DNA of 64,000 nucleotides from JABDII01 sp963815325 (GTDB lineage: Bacteria > Gemmatimonadota > Gemmatimonadetes > Gemmatimonadales > GWC2-71-9), in NCBI GenBank assembly GCA_963815325.1, contig CAWFGG010000008.1:1-64000 (forward strand), written 5' to 3'. Shown here in pieces: positions 39,799 through 48,189 of this stretch (position 1 is the stretch's first letter; each line of letters starts with the position of its first letter). A model generated the notes under the pieces. The model saw only the letters and a list, made by a program, of their open reading frames with translations, was not told the DNA's origin and made no database searches. The position numbers were made by a program, and so were the translations under genes.

Positions 39799-40455
39799 AT
39801 GACCACGCGGGATGCGCGCATGAGCCGTTCGACGCCAACCCAACCCGCCCGGGCTCTCCGGGCGCCGCGCCACTCGGCGATTGGCTTGCCGATGGGCCTG
39901 GGGCTCTGCGTCTTGGGGTGGATCGTGCCGCTCCCGATCGAGACAGCTGCAACGGGTGCCGGAGCCGCCGGCGCGATTGACCATCGAGCGCTCGCTGCTT
40001 CGGTAAGTTGCAGACCCTCGCGGCCGGACTCCGCTTGGAAATCGTCCTCTGCCTCGAGGGCACGCATGCCGGCGATGGCGTGCACCTCACCGACTTCTTC
40101 ATGCCCGATCCCGAAATGGCGGCCGGCACACGGGTGCTGGCCGCCCCCTGCCCCAGCAACACCGCCGCCGTGTGGCACAATCATCCGTTCCTGGACGCGT
40201 TTCATGGGCCGGACGGCGTTCGCCCGCGTGGCGAACCCATTCGCGAGGCGCGAGAGCTCTGCGCGCTGTCCCGGAGCGACATCCAGACGACGATCGACGC
40301 GCGGCTATCCATTCGTCGTCGTGTCGGTGGACGCCGAAACCTGGTGCTGGTGGACCCTCGACCAGGTCAAGCGATTCGGGAGTGAACGGCTGCCGCTCGG
40401 ACCAGCAATCGATGGACAAGGCTCCTGGCGCCGCCCCATCGCGTCGCTGCCCTAG
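39799..40455 (+). CDS. JAMM/MPN-domain (Mov34-like) putative metalloprotease (two frameshifts)
   Basis: About 218 aa after correction. A missing base near 40002 and an extra one near 40304 (GCG-C-GGC) cancel in length. ATG 39799 or 39820. Residues about 28-47 form one hydrophobic segment, so the protein is probably membrane-anchored. The JAMM zinc pattern is visible: Glu in LCLEGTHAGDG, HxHP in VWHNHPF, and SxxD in LSRSDIQTT. The spacing between HNHP and SRSD is longer (about 30 residues) than the textbook seven. It ends FVVVSVDAETWCWWTLDQV. Target unknown. Confidence 0.6.
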   Translation: MTTRDARMSRSTPTQPARALRAPRHSAIGLPMGLGLCVLGWIVPLPIETAATGAGAAGAIDHRALAASVSCRPSRPDSAWKSSSASRARMPAMACTSPTSSCPIPKWRPAHGCWPPPAPATPPPCGTIIRSWTRFMGRTAFARVANPFARRESSARCPGATSRRRSTRGYPFVVVSVDAETWCWWTLDQVKRFGSERLPLGPAIDGQGSWRRPIASLP

Positions 40456-40903
40456 GACGCTCCTTCAGGGCACCGCCGCATCCATACCAATTGTAGAGCG
40501 TCCTCCGCTAGTGGGGAATCCCGTTCGGCACTGTTCCCGCCTCTGCTACGCCTGGAAGCTCGGCTGCTTCGGTCGAGCTGGCTGCCGTCGATCAAGTGCC
40601 GATTCTGTAACGCGTTACCCATGAACCGCCGGTCGCTGCTCGACGGCGCGGCGCCTGACGGGCCCGCCTGGCCTGACCGCGTTCCTTACCGACGGGGGAA
40701 CCGGGGTCTATATTGCTTCATCTGCCGGTGCCCCGTTCGTTGGACATCAGGCCGTCCATCTCGTTTGACCGTAGCGGGGAGAGCACCTGCGAATTAGCAC
40801 CGTTACCTCTGTGTTTCCCAGTGGACCCGCCCCCACGGGTCCGTGTGTTCGTCCCGGGCCGGCACCCGCTGGCCCGGGATTCGTTTGTCACCAAGGAGGA
40901 GTA
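40456..40903. other. Long intergenic region with structured leader
   Basis: 450 bases without a convincing gene. One open stretch (about 40545-40795) carries CRFC and CFIC, like a broken zinc-ribbon gene, but has no credible start. Two GC-rich hairpins at 40823-40842 and 40852-40879 directly precede the TPR gene. Confidence 0.45.
40823..40879 (+). promoter_or_regulatory. Tandem GC-rich hairpins in the leader of the TPR gene
   Basis: GGACCCG/CGGGTCC (40823-40829, 40836-40842) and TCCCGGGCC/GGCCCGGGA (40852-40860, 40871-40879) are perfect 7- and 9-bp stems. The second ends 25 bp before the ATG at 40904, 12 bp before AAGGAGGA. No T-tract follows, so they may be leader structures of the mRNA and need not terminate transcription. 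Confidence 0.45.
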
Positions 40904-42355
40904 ATGTCAGGAATCAGGAGATCGATGCGGTTCCTTGGCCTCGCACTCGCTGCGTGGGCCCTGGCCCCCGGAATCGCGGCGCAACAGGCCTACGAATCGC
41001 CGGCCGCGGCGAAGCTCGAGGTCACGTCCGCGTCGGCCGAAGCGAACAAGCATTTCTGGGCCGGCGTCAGTGACGCGGAGAACGTCTTCCCGACCAGCGC
41101 CACGGTGCACTTCGACAAGGCGCTCGAGGCCGATCCGGCATTCGGCATGGCGCGGGTGTTCCGTGCCCGGAACGCTGCCGGCATGAACCAGGCCGCCCGC
41201 CTGGCCGAGATCAACAAGGGCATCGCGGAGTTGAGCGGGGCTACGACGGGTGAGTTGCTGACCGCGCTGGGAATGCGCGAGTGGACCGCCGGCAATCTGA
41301 ATGAGGCCATGGCCATCTTCGGAACCGCAGCCAAGATGATGCCGGGGGATCCTCACCTGGCCTACTACCGGGCCAACGTGACCGGTGGCGCCACCAATCC
41401 CGAGCAAGCGATCGCCGCCACGCGGTCGGTCACCGAAAAATTCCCCGAGTTTGCGCCCGCATGGAACACGCTGGGCTACCAGCTCTGGCAGGCCGGCGAC
41501 CGGGCCGGCGGGCTCGAGGCCATCAAGAAGTATGCGGAGTTGGCACCCGACCATCCGAACGCACACGACTCGTATGCCGAGTTGTTGCAGTGGAGTGGGC
41601 GCTACCATGACGCGATGACCCATTACCGTCGCGCGGCGGAGCTCGATCCGACGTACGGTGCGGCCTACACCGGCATGGCCGAAGTCTCGCAGATGATGGG
41701 CGCGGGTGATCATGCCCGGCGGTACCTGAGCGAGGCCATCGAGCATGCTCAGGGGTCCAACGCCAAGGTCAACCTGATGCGGAGCATCGGCGCCAGCTAT
41801 GCGATCGACGGCAACATGAAGGCAGCGGTTCAGCAATTCACCGCCGCCGCCGCCGAGGCCGAGGAGGCTGGCAACAAGAACCTCGCAGGGCTCGCGCTCC
41901 AGCAGGCGGCAATGGTCGATGCCATGGCAGGCAAGAAGCGTGAAGCCACGGCGCATCTGACCAACGCCGGCGAGATGATGGGTGCGGACAACCCACAGCA
42001 ACTGGGATTCGCCGCGATGGTTCATGCCAGGATTGGGAACAACGCGCAGGCCATGGAGTCGGCCCAGAAGCTCGCGGAGGTCGCGAGCAAGGGTCCAGCT
42101 GGCCTCAAGAACCTCTCTCACCTGGCGAACGGTACGGTCTACCTGCACGCGAACCAGACCGACAAGGCCGTGGCAGAGCTGGCCCAGTCCGACCCGGACG
42201 ACTACCTAGCCAAGGCGTTGCTCGCCTCGTGCTATGACAAGATGGGGCAGAAGGCTGCTGCTGCGGCCCTGCGCGAGGAAGTCGTGGCTGATCGCGGGTA
42301 CGCGCTCACCAACCCAGGCTATATGGTCGCACGCCTGGAAGTGATGAAGAAGTAA
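40904..42355 (+). CDS. Exported TPR-repeat protein
   Basis: 483 aa, intact. ATG 40904 after AAGGAGGA. Signal peptide MRFLGLALAAWALAPGIAAQ; there is no lipobox, so it is periplasmic or secreted. TPR-like repeats run along the whole length (THYRRAAELDPTYGAAY, GRYHDAMTHYRRAAELDP, TDKAVAELAQSDPDDY). It shares general organisation with the TPR lipoprotein at 26331. Partner unknown. Confidence 0.82.
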   Translation: MSGIRRSMRFLGLALAAWALAPGIAAQQAYESPAAAKLEVTSASAEANKHFWAGVSDAENVFPTSATVHFDKALEADPAFGMARVFRARNAAGMNQAARLAEINKGIAELSGATTGELLTALGMREWTAGNLNEAMAIFGTAAKMMPGDPHLAYYRANVTGGATNPEQAIAATRSVTEKFPEFAPAWNTLGYQLWQAGDRAGGLEAIKKYAELAPDHPNAHDSYAELLQWSGRYHDAMTHYRRAAELDPTYGAAYTGMAEVSQMMGAGDHARRYLSEAIEHAQGSNAKVNLMRSIGASYAIDGNMKAAVQQFTAAAAEAEEAGNKNLAGLALQQAAMVDAMAGKKREATAHLTNAGEMMGADNPQQLGFAAMVHARIGNNAQAMESAQKLAEVASKGPAGLKNLSHLANGTVYLHANQTDKAVAELAQSDPDDYLAKALLASCYDKMGQKAAAAALREEVVADRGYALTNPGYMVARLEVMKK

Positions 42356-42404
42356 GTACAGGGAGTAGGAGAGTAGGATTGTAGTGAGTAGGAGGTAGTA
42401 TCTG

Positions 42405-42447
42405 GGAACGGCGGGGGTGGCTTCAAGCCGCCTCCGTCTTTCCTTTT
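42405..42447 (+). terminator. Probable terminator after the TPR gene
   Basis: An imperfect stem of GGCGGGGGTGGCTT and AAGCCGCCTCCGTC around a single-C turn is followed by TTTCCTTTT (42439-42447), which fits an intrinsic terminator 50-90 bp after the stop. Confidence 0.6.
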
Positions 42448-42474
42448 GCCTCCTAACCATCCCATCTTCACTAC

Positions 42475-42912
42475 ATGCCCAACGCCAATCAGTCCGGTGA
42501 GCGAAGTTGGTCGTTCTCCCTGCCCGCTGAGTTTGGCCATCGAGATGTGACCCCTGAGCTCAACGAGTTGGTGCAGGATTCCGGACTCCAAACCGGGGTG
42601 CTGGTAGTACAGCTGGTAGGATCCACCGGTGCCATCACCACCATCGAGTACGAGCCGGGCGCGCTCGAGGACCTGCGTCGCGCGCTCGACCTCATCGCCC
42701 CGGCCACCGAGGACTACGTCCACAACGCCCGCTGGGGCGACGGGAACGGCTTCTCCCACGTCCGCTCCGCCCTGCTCAAGACCAGCCTGGCCATTCCGAT
42801 CGTCGACGGGCGCCTGGCCCTCGGCACCTGGCAACAGGTGGTAGTGATCAACCTGGATAATCGGGAGAGGCGGCGAGAGATTGTAGCGGTGGTGGTAGGG
42901 AGTGGGGAGTAG
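42475..42912 (+). CDS. YjbQ/UPF0047 family protein
   Basis: 145 aa, intact. It matches the YjbQ fold: GVLVVQLVGSTGAITTIEYEPG, a middle DYVHNARWGDGNGFSHVRSALLKTSLAIPI, and WQQVVVINLDNRERRR. Some members have a secondary thiamine-phosphate synthase activity; the in vivo role is unclear. The C-terminus VVVGSGE is repeat-derived. The next gene follows in the same direction 57 bp later. Confidence 0.85.
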   Translation: MPNANQSGERSWSFSLPAEFGHRDVTPELNELVQDSGLQTGVLVVQLVGSTGAITTIEYEPGALEDLRRALDLIAPATEDYVHNARWGDGNGFSHVRSALLKTSLAIPIVDGRLALGTWQQVVVINLDNRERRREIVAVVVGSGE

Positions 42913-42969
42913 AGAGGAGGGGATAGGAAGGCGGGGAAATGCCGAATCACCTATGCCTACGAATTGCCC

Positions 42970-44397
42970 ATGGCGACTGACCTCCCGGTAATCATTCAAG
43001 GTGGCATGGGCGTGGCCGTGTCCGGCTGGCGGCTGGCCCGCGCCGTCTCCTCGGAAGGCCAGCTGGGCGTGGTTTCCGGGACCGCCCTCGACGCGGTCTT
43101 CGCCCGACGGCTCCAACTCGGCGACCCTGACGGCGACGCACGGCGCGCCCTGGCCGCCTTCCCGGTGGCCGGCGTGGCCGATCGAGTGCTGGATCGCTAT
43201 TTCGTTCCCGGCGGCAAGCCCGACGGGATCCGATTCAAGACCAAGCCAATGCCCAATCTGCGACTCTCCCGCCGCCTCCAGGAGTTGCTCGTAGCCGCCA
43301 ACTTCGTTGAGGTGTACCTGGCCAAGGAAGGTCATGGGAATCCCGTCGGCATCAACTACCTCGAGAAAGTCCAGATCCCGACCCTGCCCTCGCTCTACGG
43401 AGCGATGCTGGCAGGAGTCGATTACGTCCTCATGGGTGCGGGAATACCGCGCGCGATTCCCGGCATCCTCGACCAGCTGGCCGAGGGCCGTGCAGTCGAG
43501 CTGAAAATCGATGTGAAAGGAGCCACCGACGAGGATGATCAGTACAACCGCTTCGACCCGGCCGAGTTCTGTGGTGGAGTGCTGCCGCCGGTCACGCGCC
43601 CGGCCTTCCTGGCAATCGTGTCATCCCACGTCCTTGCCACGATGCTTGCCAAGAAAGTAGAAGCCCGGGTTGACGGGTTCGTGGTGGAAGCTCCGACGGC
43701 AGGCGGGCACAATGCCCCGCCGCGAGGTCGCACCGAGCTCACCGAGGATGGCGAGCCCCGCTATGGCGAGCGGGATGTGCCAGATCTGGAGGCGATGCGC
43801 AATCTCGGTCTCCCGTTCTGGCTGGCGGGGTCATATGCCGAACCTGATCGGGTGGTGGCGGCTCTCGAGCTGGGAGCGGCCGGGGTCCAGGTCGGAACCG
43901 CCTTTGCCTTCTGTGAGGAATCCGGCTTCTCAGAGGACATCAAACGTCGCGTCCTCGAGTTGAGCAAGCAGGGACAAGCCCTAGTGTTCACCGACCCGGT
44001 AGCGTCACCGACCGGCTTTCCCTTCAAGGTCGTGCAGCTGGACGACACCGTCTCGACCGACCAGACGTATGCGACGCGACCGCGCACCTGCGACCTCGGT
44101 TACCTCCGCACCGCCTTCCGTCGCGAGGACGGATCGGTGGGGTGGCGCTGCGCTTCCGAGCCGGTGACTGACTTCGTCGCAAAAGGTGGTGCGGAGGACG
44201 AGACGGTGGGGCGCAAGTGCCTGTGCAATGCGCTCCTGGCAAACATCGGGCTGGGCCAAACGCAACAGAACGGCTACGTCGAGCCCGCCCTCATCACGTC
44301 GGGCGACGATGTCGCCGGAGTCGCCCGTTTCCTCCGTCCTGGCGCCGAGACATACCGGGCGGTCGACGTCCTCGATTACCTGCTCCCGAGCCGCTAG
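42970..44397 (+). CDS. Nitronate monooxygenase-like FMN enzyme
   Basis: 475 aa, intact. ATG 42970; an in-frame TTG lies at 42964. This TIM-barrel FMN family starts with VIIQGGMGVAVSGWRLARAV and has VEAPTAGGHNAPPRG, the catalytic-His region of nitronate monooxygenases, and LELGAAGVQVGTAFAFCEESG for phosphate binding. It is longer than the classical 320-350 aa enzymes, with a C-terminal Cys-rich part (GRKCLCNALLANIG). Related PfaD-like proteins exist, so the substrate is uncertain. Confidence 0.8.
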   Translation: MATDLPVIIQGGMGVAVSGWRLARAVSSEGQLGVVSGTALDAVFARRLQLGDPDGDARRALAAFPVAGVADRVLDRYFVPGGKPDGIRFKTKPMPNLRLSRRLQELLVAANFVEVYLAKEGHGNPVGINYLEKVQIPTLPSLYGAMLAGVDYVLMGAGIPRAIPGILDQLAEGRAVELKIDVKGATDEDDQYNRFDPAEFCGGVLPPVTRPAFLAIVSSHVLATMLAKKVEARVDGFVVEAPTAGGHNAPPRGRTELTEDGEPRYGERDVPDLEAMRNLGLPFWLAGSYAEPDRVVAALELGAAGVQVGTAFAFCEESGFSEDIKRRVLELSKQGQALVFTDPVASPTGFPFKVVQLDDTVSTDQTYATRPRTCDLGYLRTAFRREDGSVGWRCASEPVTDFVAKGGAEDETVGRKCLCNALLANIGLGQTQQNGYVEPALITSGDDVAGVARFLRPGAETYRAVDVLDYLLPSR

Positions 44398-44417
44398 CCT
44401 TTGGTCCGCCTTCCCGC

Positions 44418-45194
44418 CTATTTCGAGTGCAACGCAAACACGGCCCCCTGCTTGTCCATGCATTGGACTATCCGGTCGCCGCCCGGTACCTCCATGGGGC
44501 CCATCAGCACCTGGCCGCCCAGCTGCCTCACCTGGTCCGCGCGCGAATCGACGTTGTCCACCATGGTGTAGAGCAACCAATGGGGTGGGGCCGGAATTTC
44601 CTTTGGTTTGGTGAACATCCCGCCGAGTGGAATACCGGTGCCCGGCAGGCCGTACATCTGGTACATGCCCGCCTCACCCATGTCGAAGGCGTCGGTCTTT
44701 TCCCACCCGAACAACTTGCTGTAGAACCCGAATGCGGCTTCATGGTCGTGGGCCAGGAGCTCGTGCCACGAGAATTGTCCCCGCTCGGGCGGTCCCTCGC
44801 CGCCGGGCATGTCACCGGCTGGAGTATAGGCCGCAAAGATGGCTCCCCCGGGATCGGCCAGGATGGCGATCTTCCCGACCGTCGGGATCTCCATCACATG
44901 GTGCACCACACCGCCGAGGCTGGCAGCCTGTTTGGTGGTGTGATCGATGTCGGGAGTGGAGACATAAGCTAGCCAGTGGGGCGGGGCGCCTGCTTTCACT
45001 GCGTCTTCGGGCAGCTGCATCACCCCGCCGACCGGCGTTTCACCGTTCATCCACATGGTATACGGCTGGTCCATCTCCCCCTGCCACTGGGACGTGGTCC
45101 AGCCGATGAGCTTGGTATAGAACGGGATCGCGGCGTCGGGATCGGAGGTGAGGAGTTCGTACCAGACAAAGCGTCCCAACGGAATTCCTGCCAT
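44418..45194 (-). CDS. VOC superfamily protein, two glyoxalase-like domains
   Basis: 258 aa, intact. Two repeated VOC modules: residues 1-125 (VWYELLTSDPDAAIPFYTKLIGW) and 135-258 (FSWHELLAHDHEAAFGFYSKLFGW). Each has the beta-alpha-beta3 pattern with FYxKLxGW. Metal-ligand His and Glu candidates are present. Typical members are glyoxalase, dioxygenase or antibiotic-binding proteins; none can be singled out. Convergent with the nitronate monooxygenase gene (20 bp apart). Confidence 0.82.
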   Translation of the reverse strand: MAGIPLGRFVWYELLTSDPDAAIPFYTKLIGWTTSQWQGEMDQPYTMWMNGETPVGGVMQLPEDAVKAGAPPHWLAYVSTPDIDHTTKQAASLGGVVHHVMEIPTVGKIAILADPGGAIFAAYTPAGDMPGGEGPPERGQFSWHELLAHDHEAAFGFYSKLFGWEKTDAFDMGEAGMYQMYGLPGTGIPLGGMFTKPKEIPAPPHWLLYTMVDNVDSRADQVRQLGGQVLMGPMEVPGGDRIVQCMDKQGAVFALHSK

Positions 45195-45403
45195 GGCTGC
45201 CTCCTAGGGTCACGGGGGTGAGCGAGGCTGGGGGCGGCTAGTATAGCCAGCGGTGCTGCTGCCGTCCAGAAACATGAATACTCCTTCCTAATACGATCAC
45301 TCCATCCAAGATGTTTCTGCGCCGACCGGCCCTTGTGAACCGGGTCTTTTCCTGCGATGGTATCCGGGTATTCACGAGACCTCAAGCGCTTTGGAGACCA
45401 CCC
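45195..45403. other. Divergent intergenic region upstream of the aminomethyltransferase operon
   Basis: 209 bases between divergent genes. GAAACAT (45270-45276) and ATGTTTC (45312-45318) form 7-bp inverted arms over an AT-rich stretch. An imperfect GACCGG...CCGGGTC pair follows. No known riboswitch, such as the glycine type, is recognised. Confidence 0.4.
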
Positions 45404-46591
45404 ATGCTCAAGGTCACCCCGTTTCATCCGCGGACAGCGGCCCTGTCGCAAGGCATGGCCTGGCGCCGGTGGGCGGGGCACACGGTCTTGAGTTCGTACG
45501 AGCTCTACCACGATCGGGAGTACTCCGCGATCCGGAACACCGCGGCCCTGATCGACGTGTCCCCGCTCTACAAGTACGCCATCACTGGGCCGGACGCGGC
45601 GCGCTTGCTCGACCGCGTGTTGCCCCGGGACATGACCAAGACCCAACTCCACCAGGTGTTGTACACGCCGTGGTGTGACACCGCCGGCAAGGTGATCGAC
45701 GACGGCACGATTTCGCGGCTCGACGACCAGCGGTACCGCCTCACCTCGGCCGATCCCAACCTTCGGTGGCTCCACCAGAATGCGGTGGGAATGGATGTCA
45801 CCATCGAAGACGTGTCCGATACGATCGGCGCGGTCTCGCTCCAAGGGCCGACCTCGCGCGACATCCTGAAGACCCTCACCGACGCCGATCTGGATGGCCT
45901 GCGGTTCTTCCGCCTGACTCACGCATCCATCAGGGGAATTCCCGTCACCATCTCCCGGACCGGGTACACCGGCGACCTCGGCTACGAAATCTGGGTCGAC
46001 GCGGGCCGCGCCCTCGAGTTGTGGGACGCGCTCATCGATGGTGGGGAGGACTACGGGATCACCCCGGCTGGAATCCTGGCGTTGGATGTCGCACGCATCG
46101 AGGCCGGCCTGGTGATGATCGAGGTCGACTACGTGTCGGCGCACCGCGCGCTGATCGAAGCCCAGAAGTCCTCTCCGTACGAACTCGGCCTGGGGTGGAC
46201 GGTGAGCGTGGACAAGGGCCCGTTCGTAGGGCAATCGGCGCTGGCCGACGAACTCCGGCGGGGTCCGGCCTGGCAGTTTCGCGGCATCGAGGTGGCCTGG
46301 GAATCGCTCGAGCAACTCTACGCCGAGGTAGGCCTGCCTCCGAAAATCCCGACCGTGGCATGGCGGACCAGCGCGCCGATCTACGTCCAGGGTATTCAGG
46401 TCGGGTACGCGACCAGTGGGTGCTGGTCTCCGCTCCTCAAGAAGTACATCGCGATGGCGCATCTCGAAGCCGGCTATGCGCAGGTGGGCACACCGGTGCA
46501 CATGGAAGTGACGGTCGAGCACCGGCGGAAGGAGGCCAAGGCACGCGTGGCGAAGCTGCCCTTCCTGGACCTCGAACGGAAGCGAGCCTGA
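45404..46591 (+). CDS. GcvT-like aminomethyltransferase family protein
   Basis: 395 aa from ATG 45404, intact. Similar to glycine-cleavage T-protein and dimethylsulfoniopropionate demethylase-type tetrahydrofolate-dependent enzymes: LIDVSPLYKYAITGPDAARLLDRVL, VSLQGPTSRDIL, the folate-binding ISRTGYTGDLGYEIWV and LALDVARIEAGLVM. It is separated by 1 bp from the first of two FAD oxidoreductase genes, so it probably acts with them in demethylating or transferring one-carbon groups from an amine or sulfonium compound. Substrate unknown. Confidence 0.78.
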   Translation: MLKVTPFHPRTAALSQGMAWRRWAGHTVLSSYELYHDREYSAIRNTAALIDVSPLYKYAITGPDAARLLDRVLPRDMTKTQLHQVLYTPWCDTAGKVIDDGTISRLDDQRYRLTSADPNLRWLHQNAVGMDVTIEDVSDTIGAVSLQGPTSRDILKTLTDADLDGLRFFRLTHASIRGIPVTISRTGYTGDLGYEIWVDAGRALELWDALIDGGEDYGITPAGILALDVARIEAGLVMIEVDYVSAHRALIEAQKSSPYELGLGWTVSVDKGPFVGQSALADELRRGPAWQFRGIEVAWESLEQLYAEVGLPPKIPTVAWRTSAPIYVQGIQVGYATSGCWSPLLKKYIAMAHLEAGYAQVGTPVHMEVTVEHRRKEAKARVAKLPFLDLERKRA

Positions 46592-46592
46592 C

Positions 46593-48182
46593 ATGGCCAC
46601 GCGCTCGGTGAGCTCGTACGACGCGATCGTCATCGGCGGGGGCCACAATGGCCTGATCACGGCCGCCTATCTCGCGAGGGCGGGCAAGCGTGTCGTGGTG
46701 CTCGAACGGAGGTATGTAGTGGGTGGCGCCGCGGTGAGCGAGGAAGTGTTCCCCGGCTTCACGTTTTCCGTGCTGTCCTACGTCGTGAGCCTGCTCCGGC
46801 CGGAGATCATCCGCGACCTCGAGTTGCCGCGTCACGGCCTGCAGATCCTTCCGCTCGAAAGCACGCTGACCCCGCTTCCCAACGGAGACTACTTCGCCGC
46901 TTGGGCCGACCACGATCAGGCGCGCCAGGAACTCTACCGTCACTCGCCGAAGGACGCGGAGGCGTACGATGAGTTCGGCCGGCTGATGCACCACATGGCC
47001 ATGGCCGTCAAGCCGATCTTGGGCATGATCCCGCCCGATCCTACCTCGCTCAGCCCGAAGGATCTGCTTGGGTTGGCGCGGCTGGGGCGGCACTTCCACG
47101 GCTTGGGCGACGAGAAATTCTATGCCTTGTTCAAACTGATGACCATGAGTTCGGCCGATTTCCTGGAGGAGTGGTTCGAATGCGAGCCGCTCAAGGCCAC
47201 GAAGTCGGCCAGCGGAATCATCGGGACCTTCCTCGGGCCGCGATCGCCGGGCACGGCCTACGTCCTGCTCCACCACTACATGGGGGAGATCGACGGCGCC
47301 TTTCGGGCCTGGGGGTTTGCGAAGGGTGGAACGGGCGGCATTAGCGAGGCCATTGCCAGCGCAGCCCGGACCTTCGGAGCCGAGGTACGCACCGAGGCCG
47401 ACGTGGCTCAGGTGATCGTCAAGCAGGGGCGCGCGACCGGAGTAGCCCTGGCCGACGGCACCGAGCTCAGGGCGAAGGTCGTCGTCTCGTCGCTGGACCC
47501 GAATCTCACCTTTCTCAAGTTGCTCGATCCTCGCGAGCTTCCAGACGACCTGGTCCAGGGTGTCCGACAATTCCGGTTCCGGGGGTCATCCGGCAAGGTG
47601 AACCTCGCGTTGAGCGAGTTGCCGAACTTCACCTGCATGCCCGGCCGCGGCCCCCACTTGCGGGGTGCCATCTCGATCAGCCCGAGTATCGATTACCTCG
47701 AACGCGCGTATGATGACGCCAAGTACGGCGAGTTTTCGCGTCGCCCGTACATGGATGTCGTCATCCCGTCGATGATCGATCCGAACATGGCGCCTCCAGG
47801 GAAGCACGTCATGTCGTGCTTCGTGCAGTACGCGCCCTATCAGCTGAATGGTGGGTGGACCGACGCCAAGCGAGAGGCCTTCGGCGATGCTGTGGTCGAC
47901 ACGCTGGCGGAATATGCGCCCAACCTGAAGTCGGCGATCATCCACCGCCAAGTGGTCACCCCGAAAGACGTCGAGGACATGGTGGGGCTCACCGAGGGGA
48001 ACATCTTCCAGGGTGAGCTTGCACTCCAGCAGCTGTTCTTCCTCCGTCCGGTGCCGCAGTGGGCCAAGTACCGCACCCCGGTCAAGCAATTCTATCAATG
48101 CGGGTCGGGCACCCATCCGGGCGGCGGCATCATGGGCGCCTCAGGGCGCCTGGCCGCAGTCGAAATCCTGCGGGATTGGTAG
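46593..48182 (+). CDS. FAD-dependent oxidoreductase, phytoene-desaturase-like, paralogue 1
   Basis: 529 aa, intact. The start 1 bp after the aminomethyltransferase stop indicates coupling. The N-terminal Rossmann motif is canonical (AIVIGGGHNGLITAAYLARAGKRVVVLE). The interior keeps the desaturase-like pattern, and the C-terminal THPGGGIMGASGRLAA resembles the FAD-binding C-motif. Such proteins are often called phytoene dehydrogenase-like, but no carotenoid gene is near, so an amine or acid oxidoreductase role alongside the GcvT-like enzyme is more plausible. Confidence 0.8.
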   Translation: MATRSVSSYDAIVIGGGHNGLITAAYLARAGKRVVVLERRYVVGGAAVSEEVFPGFTFSVLSYVVSLLRPEIIRDLELPRHGLQILPLESTLTPLPNGDYFAAWADHDQARQELYRHSPKDAEAYDEFGRLMHHMAMAVKPILGMIPPDPTSLSPKDLLGLARLGRHFHGLGDEKFYALFKLMTMSSADFLEEWFECEPLKATKSASGIIGTFLGPRSPGTAYVLLHHYMGEIDGAFRAWGFAKGGTGGISEAIASAARTFGAEVRTEADVAQVIVKQGRATGVALADGTELRAKVVVSSLDPNLTFLKLLDPRELPDDLVQGVRQFRFRGSSGKVNLALSELPNFTCMPGRGPHLRGAISISPSIDYLERAYDDAKYGEFSRRPYMDVVIPSMIDPNMAPPGKHVMSCFVQYAPYQLNGGWTDAKREAFGDAVVDTLAEYAPNLKSAIIHRQVVTPKDVEDMVGLTEGNIFQGELALQQLFFLRPVPQWAKYRTPVKQFYQCGSGTHPGGGIMGASGRLAAVEILRDW

Positions 48183-48189
48183 CCGAGTC

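Noticed and set aside
40545..40795. Open stretch with CRFC and CFIC cysteine pairs before the TPR gene
   Set aside because: It has no plausible start or ribosome binding site, and the surrounding residues look like frame noise of GC-rich DNA. It could be a zinc-ribbon relic but cannot be supported.
45195..45403. Possible glycine riboswitch before the GcvT-like operon
   Set aside because: No tandem aptamer pattern was found. The inverted GAAACAT/ATGTTTC arms alone are not riboswitch evidence.
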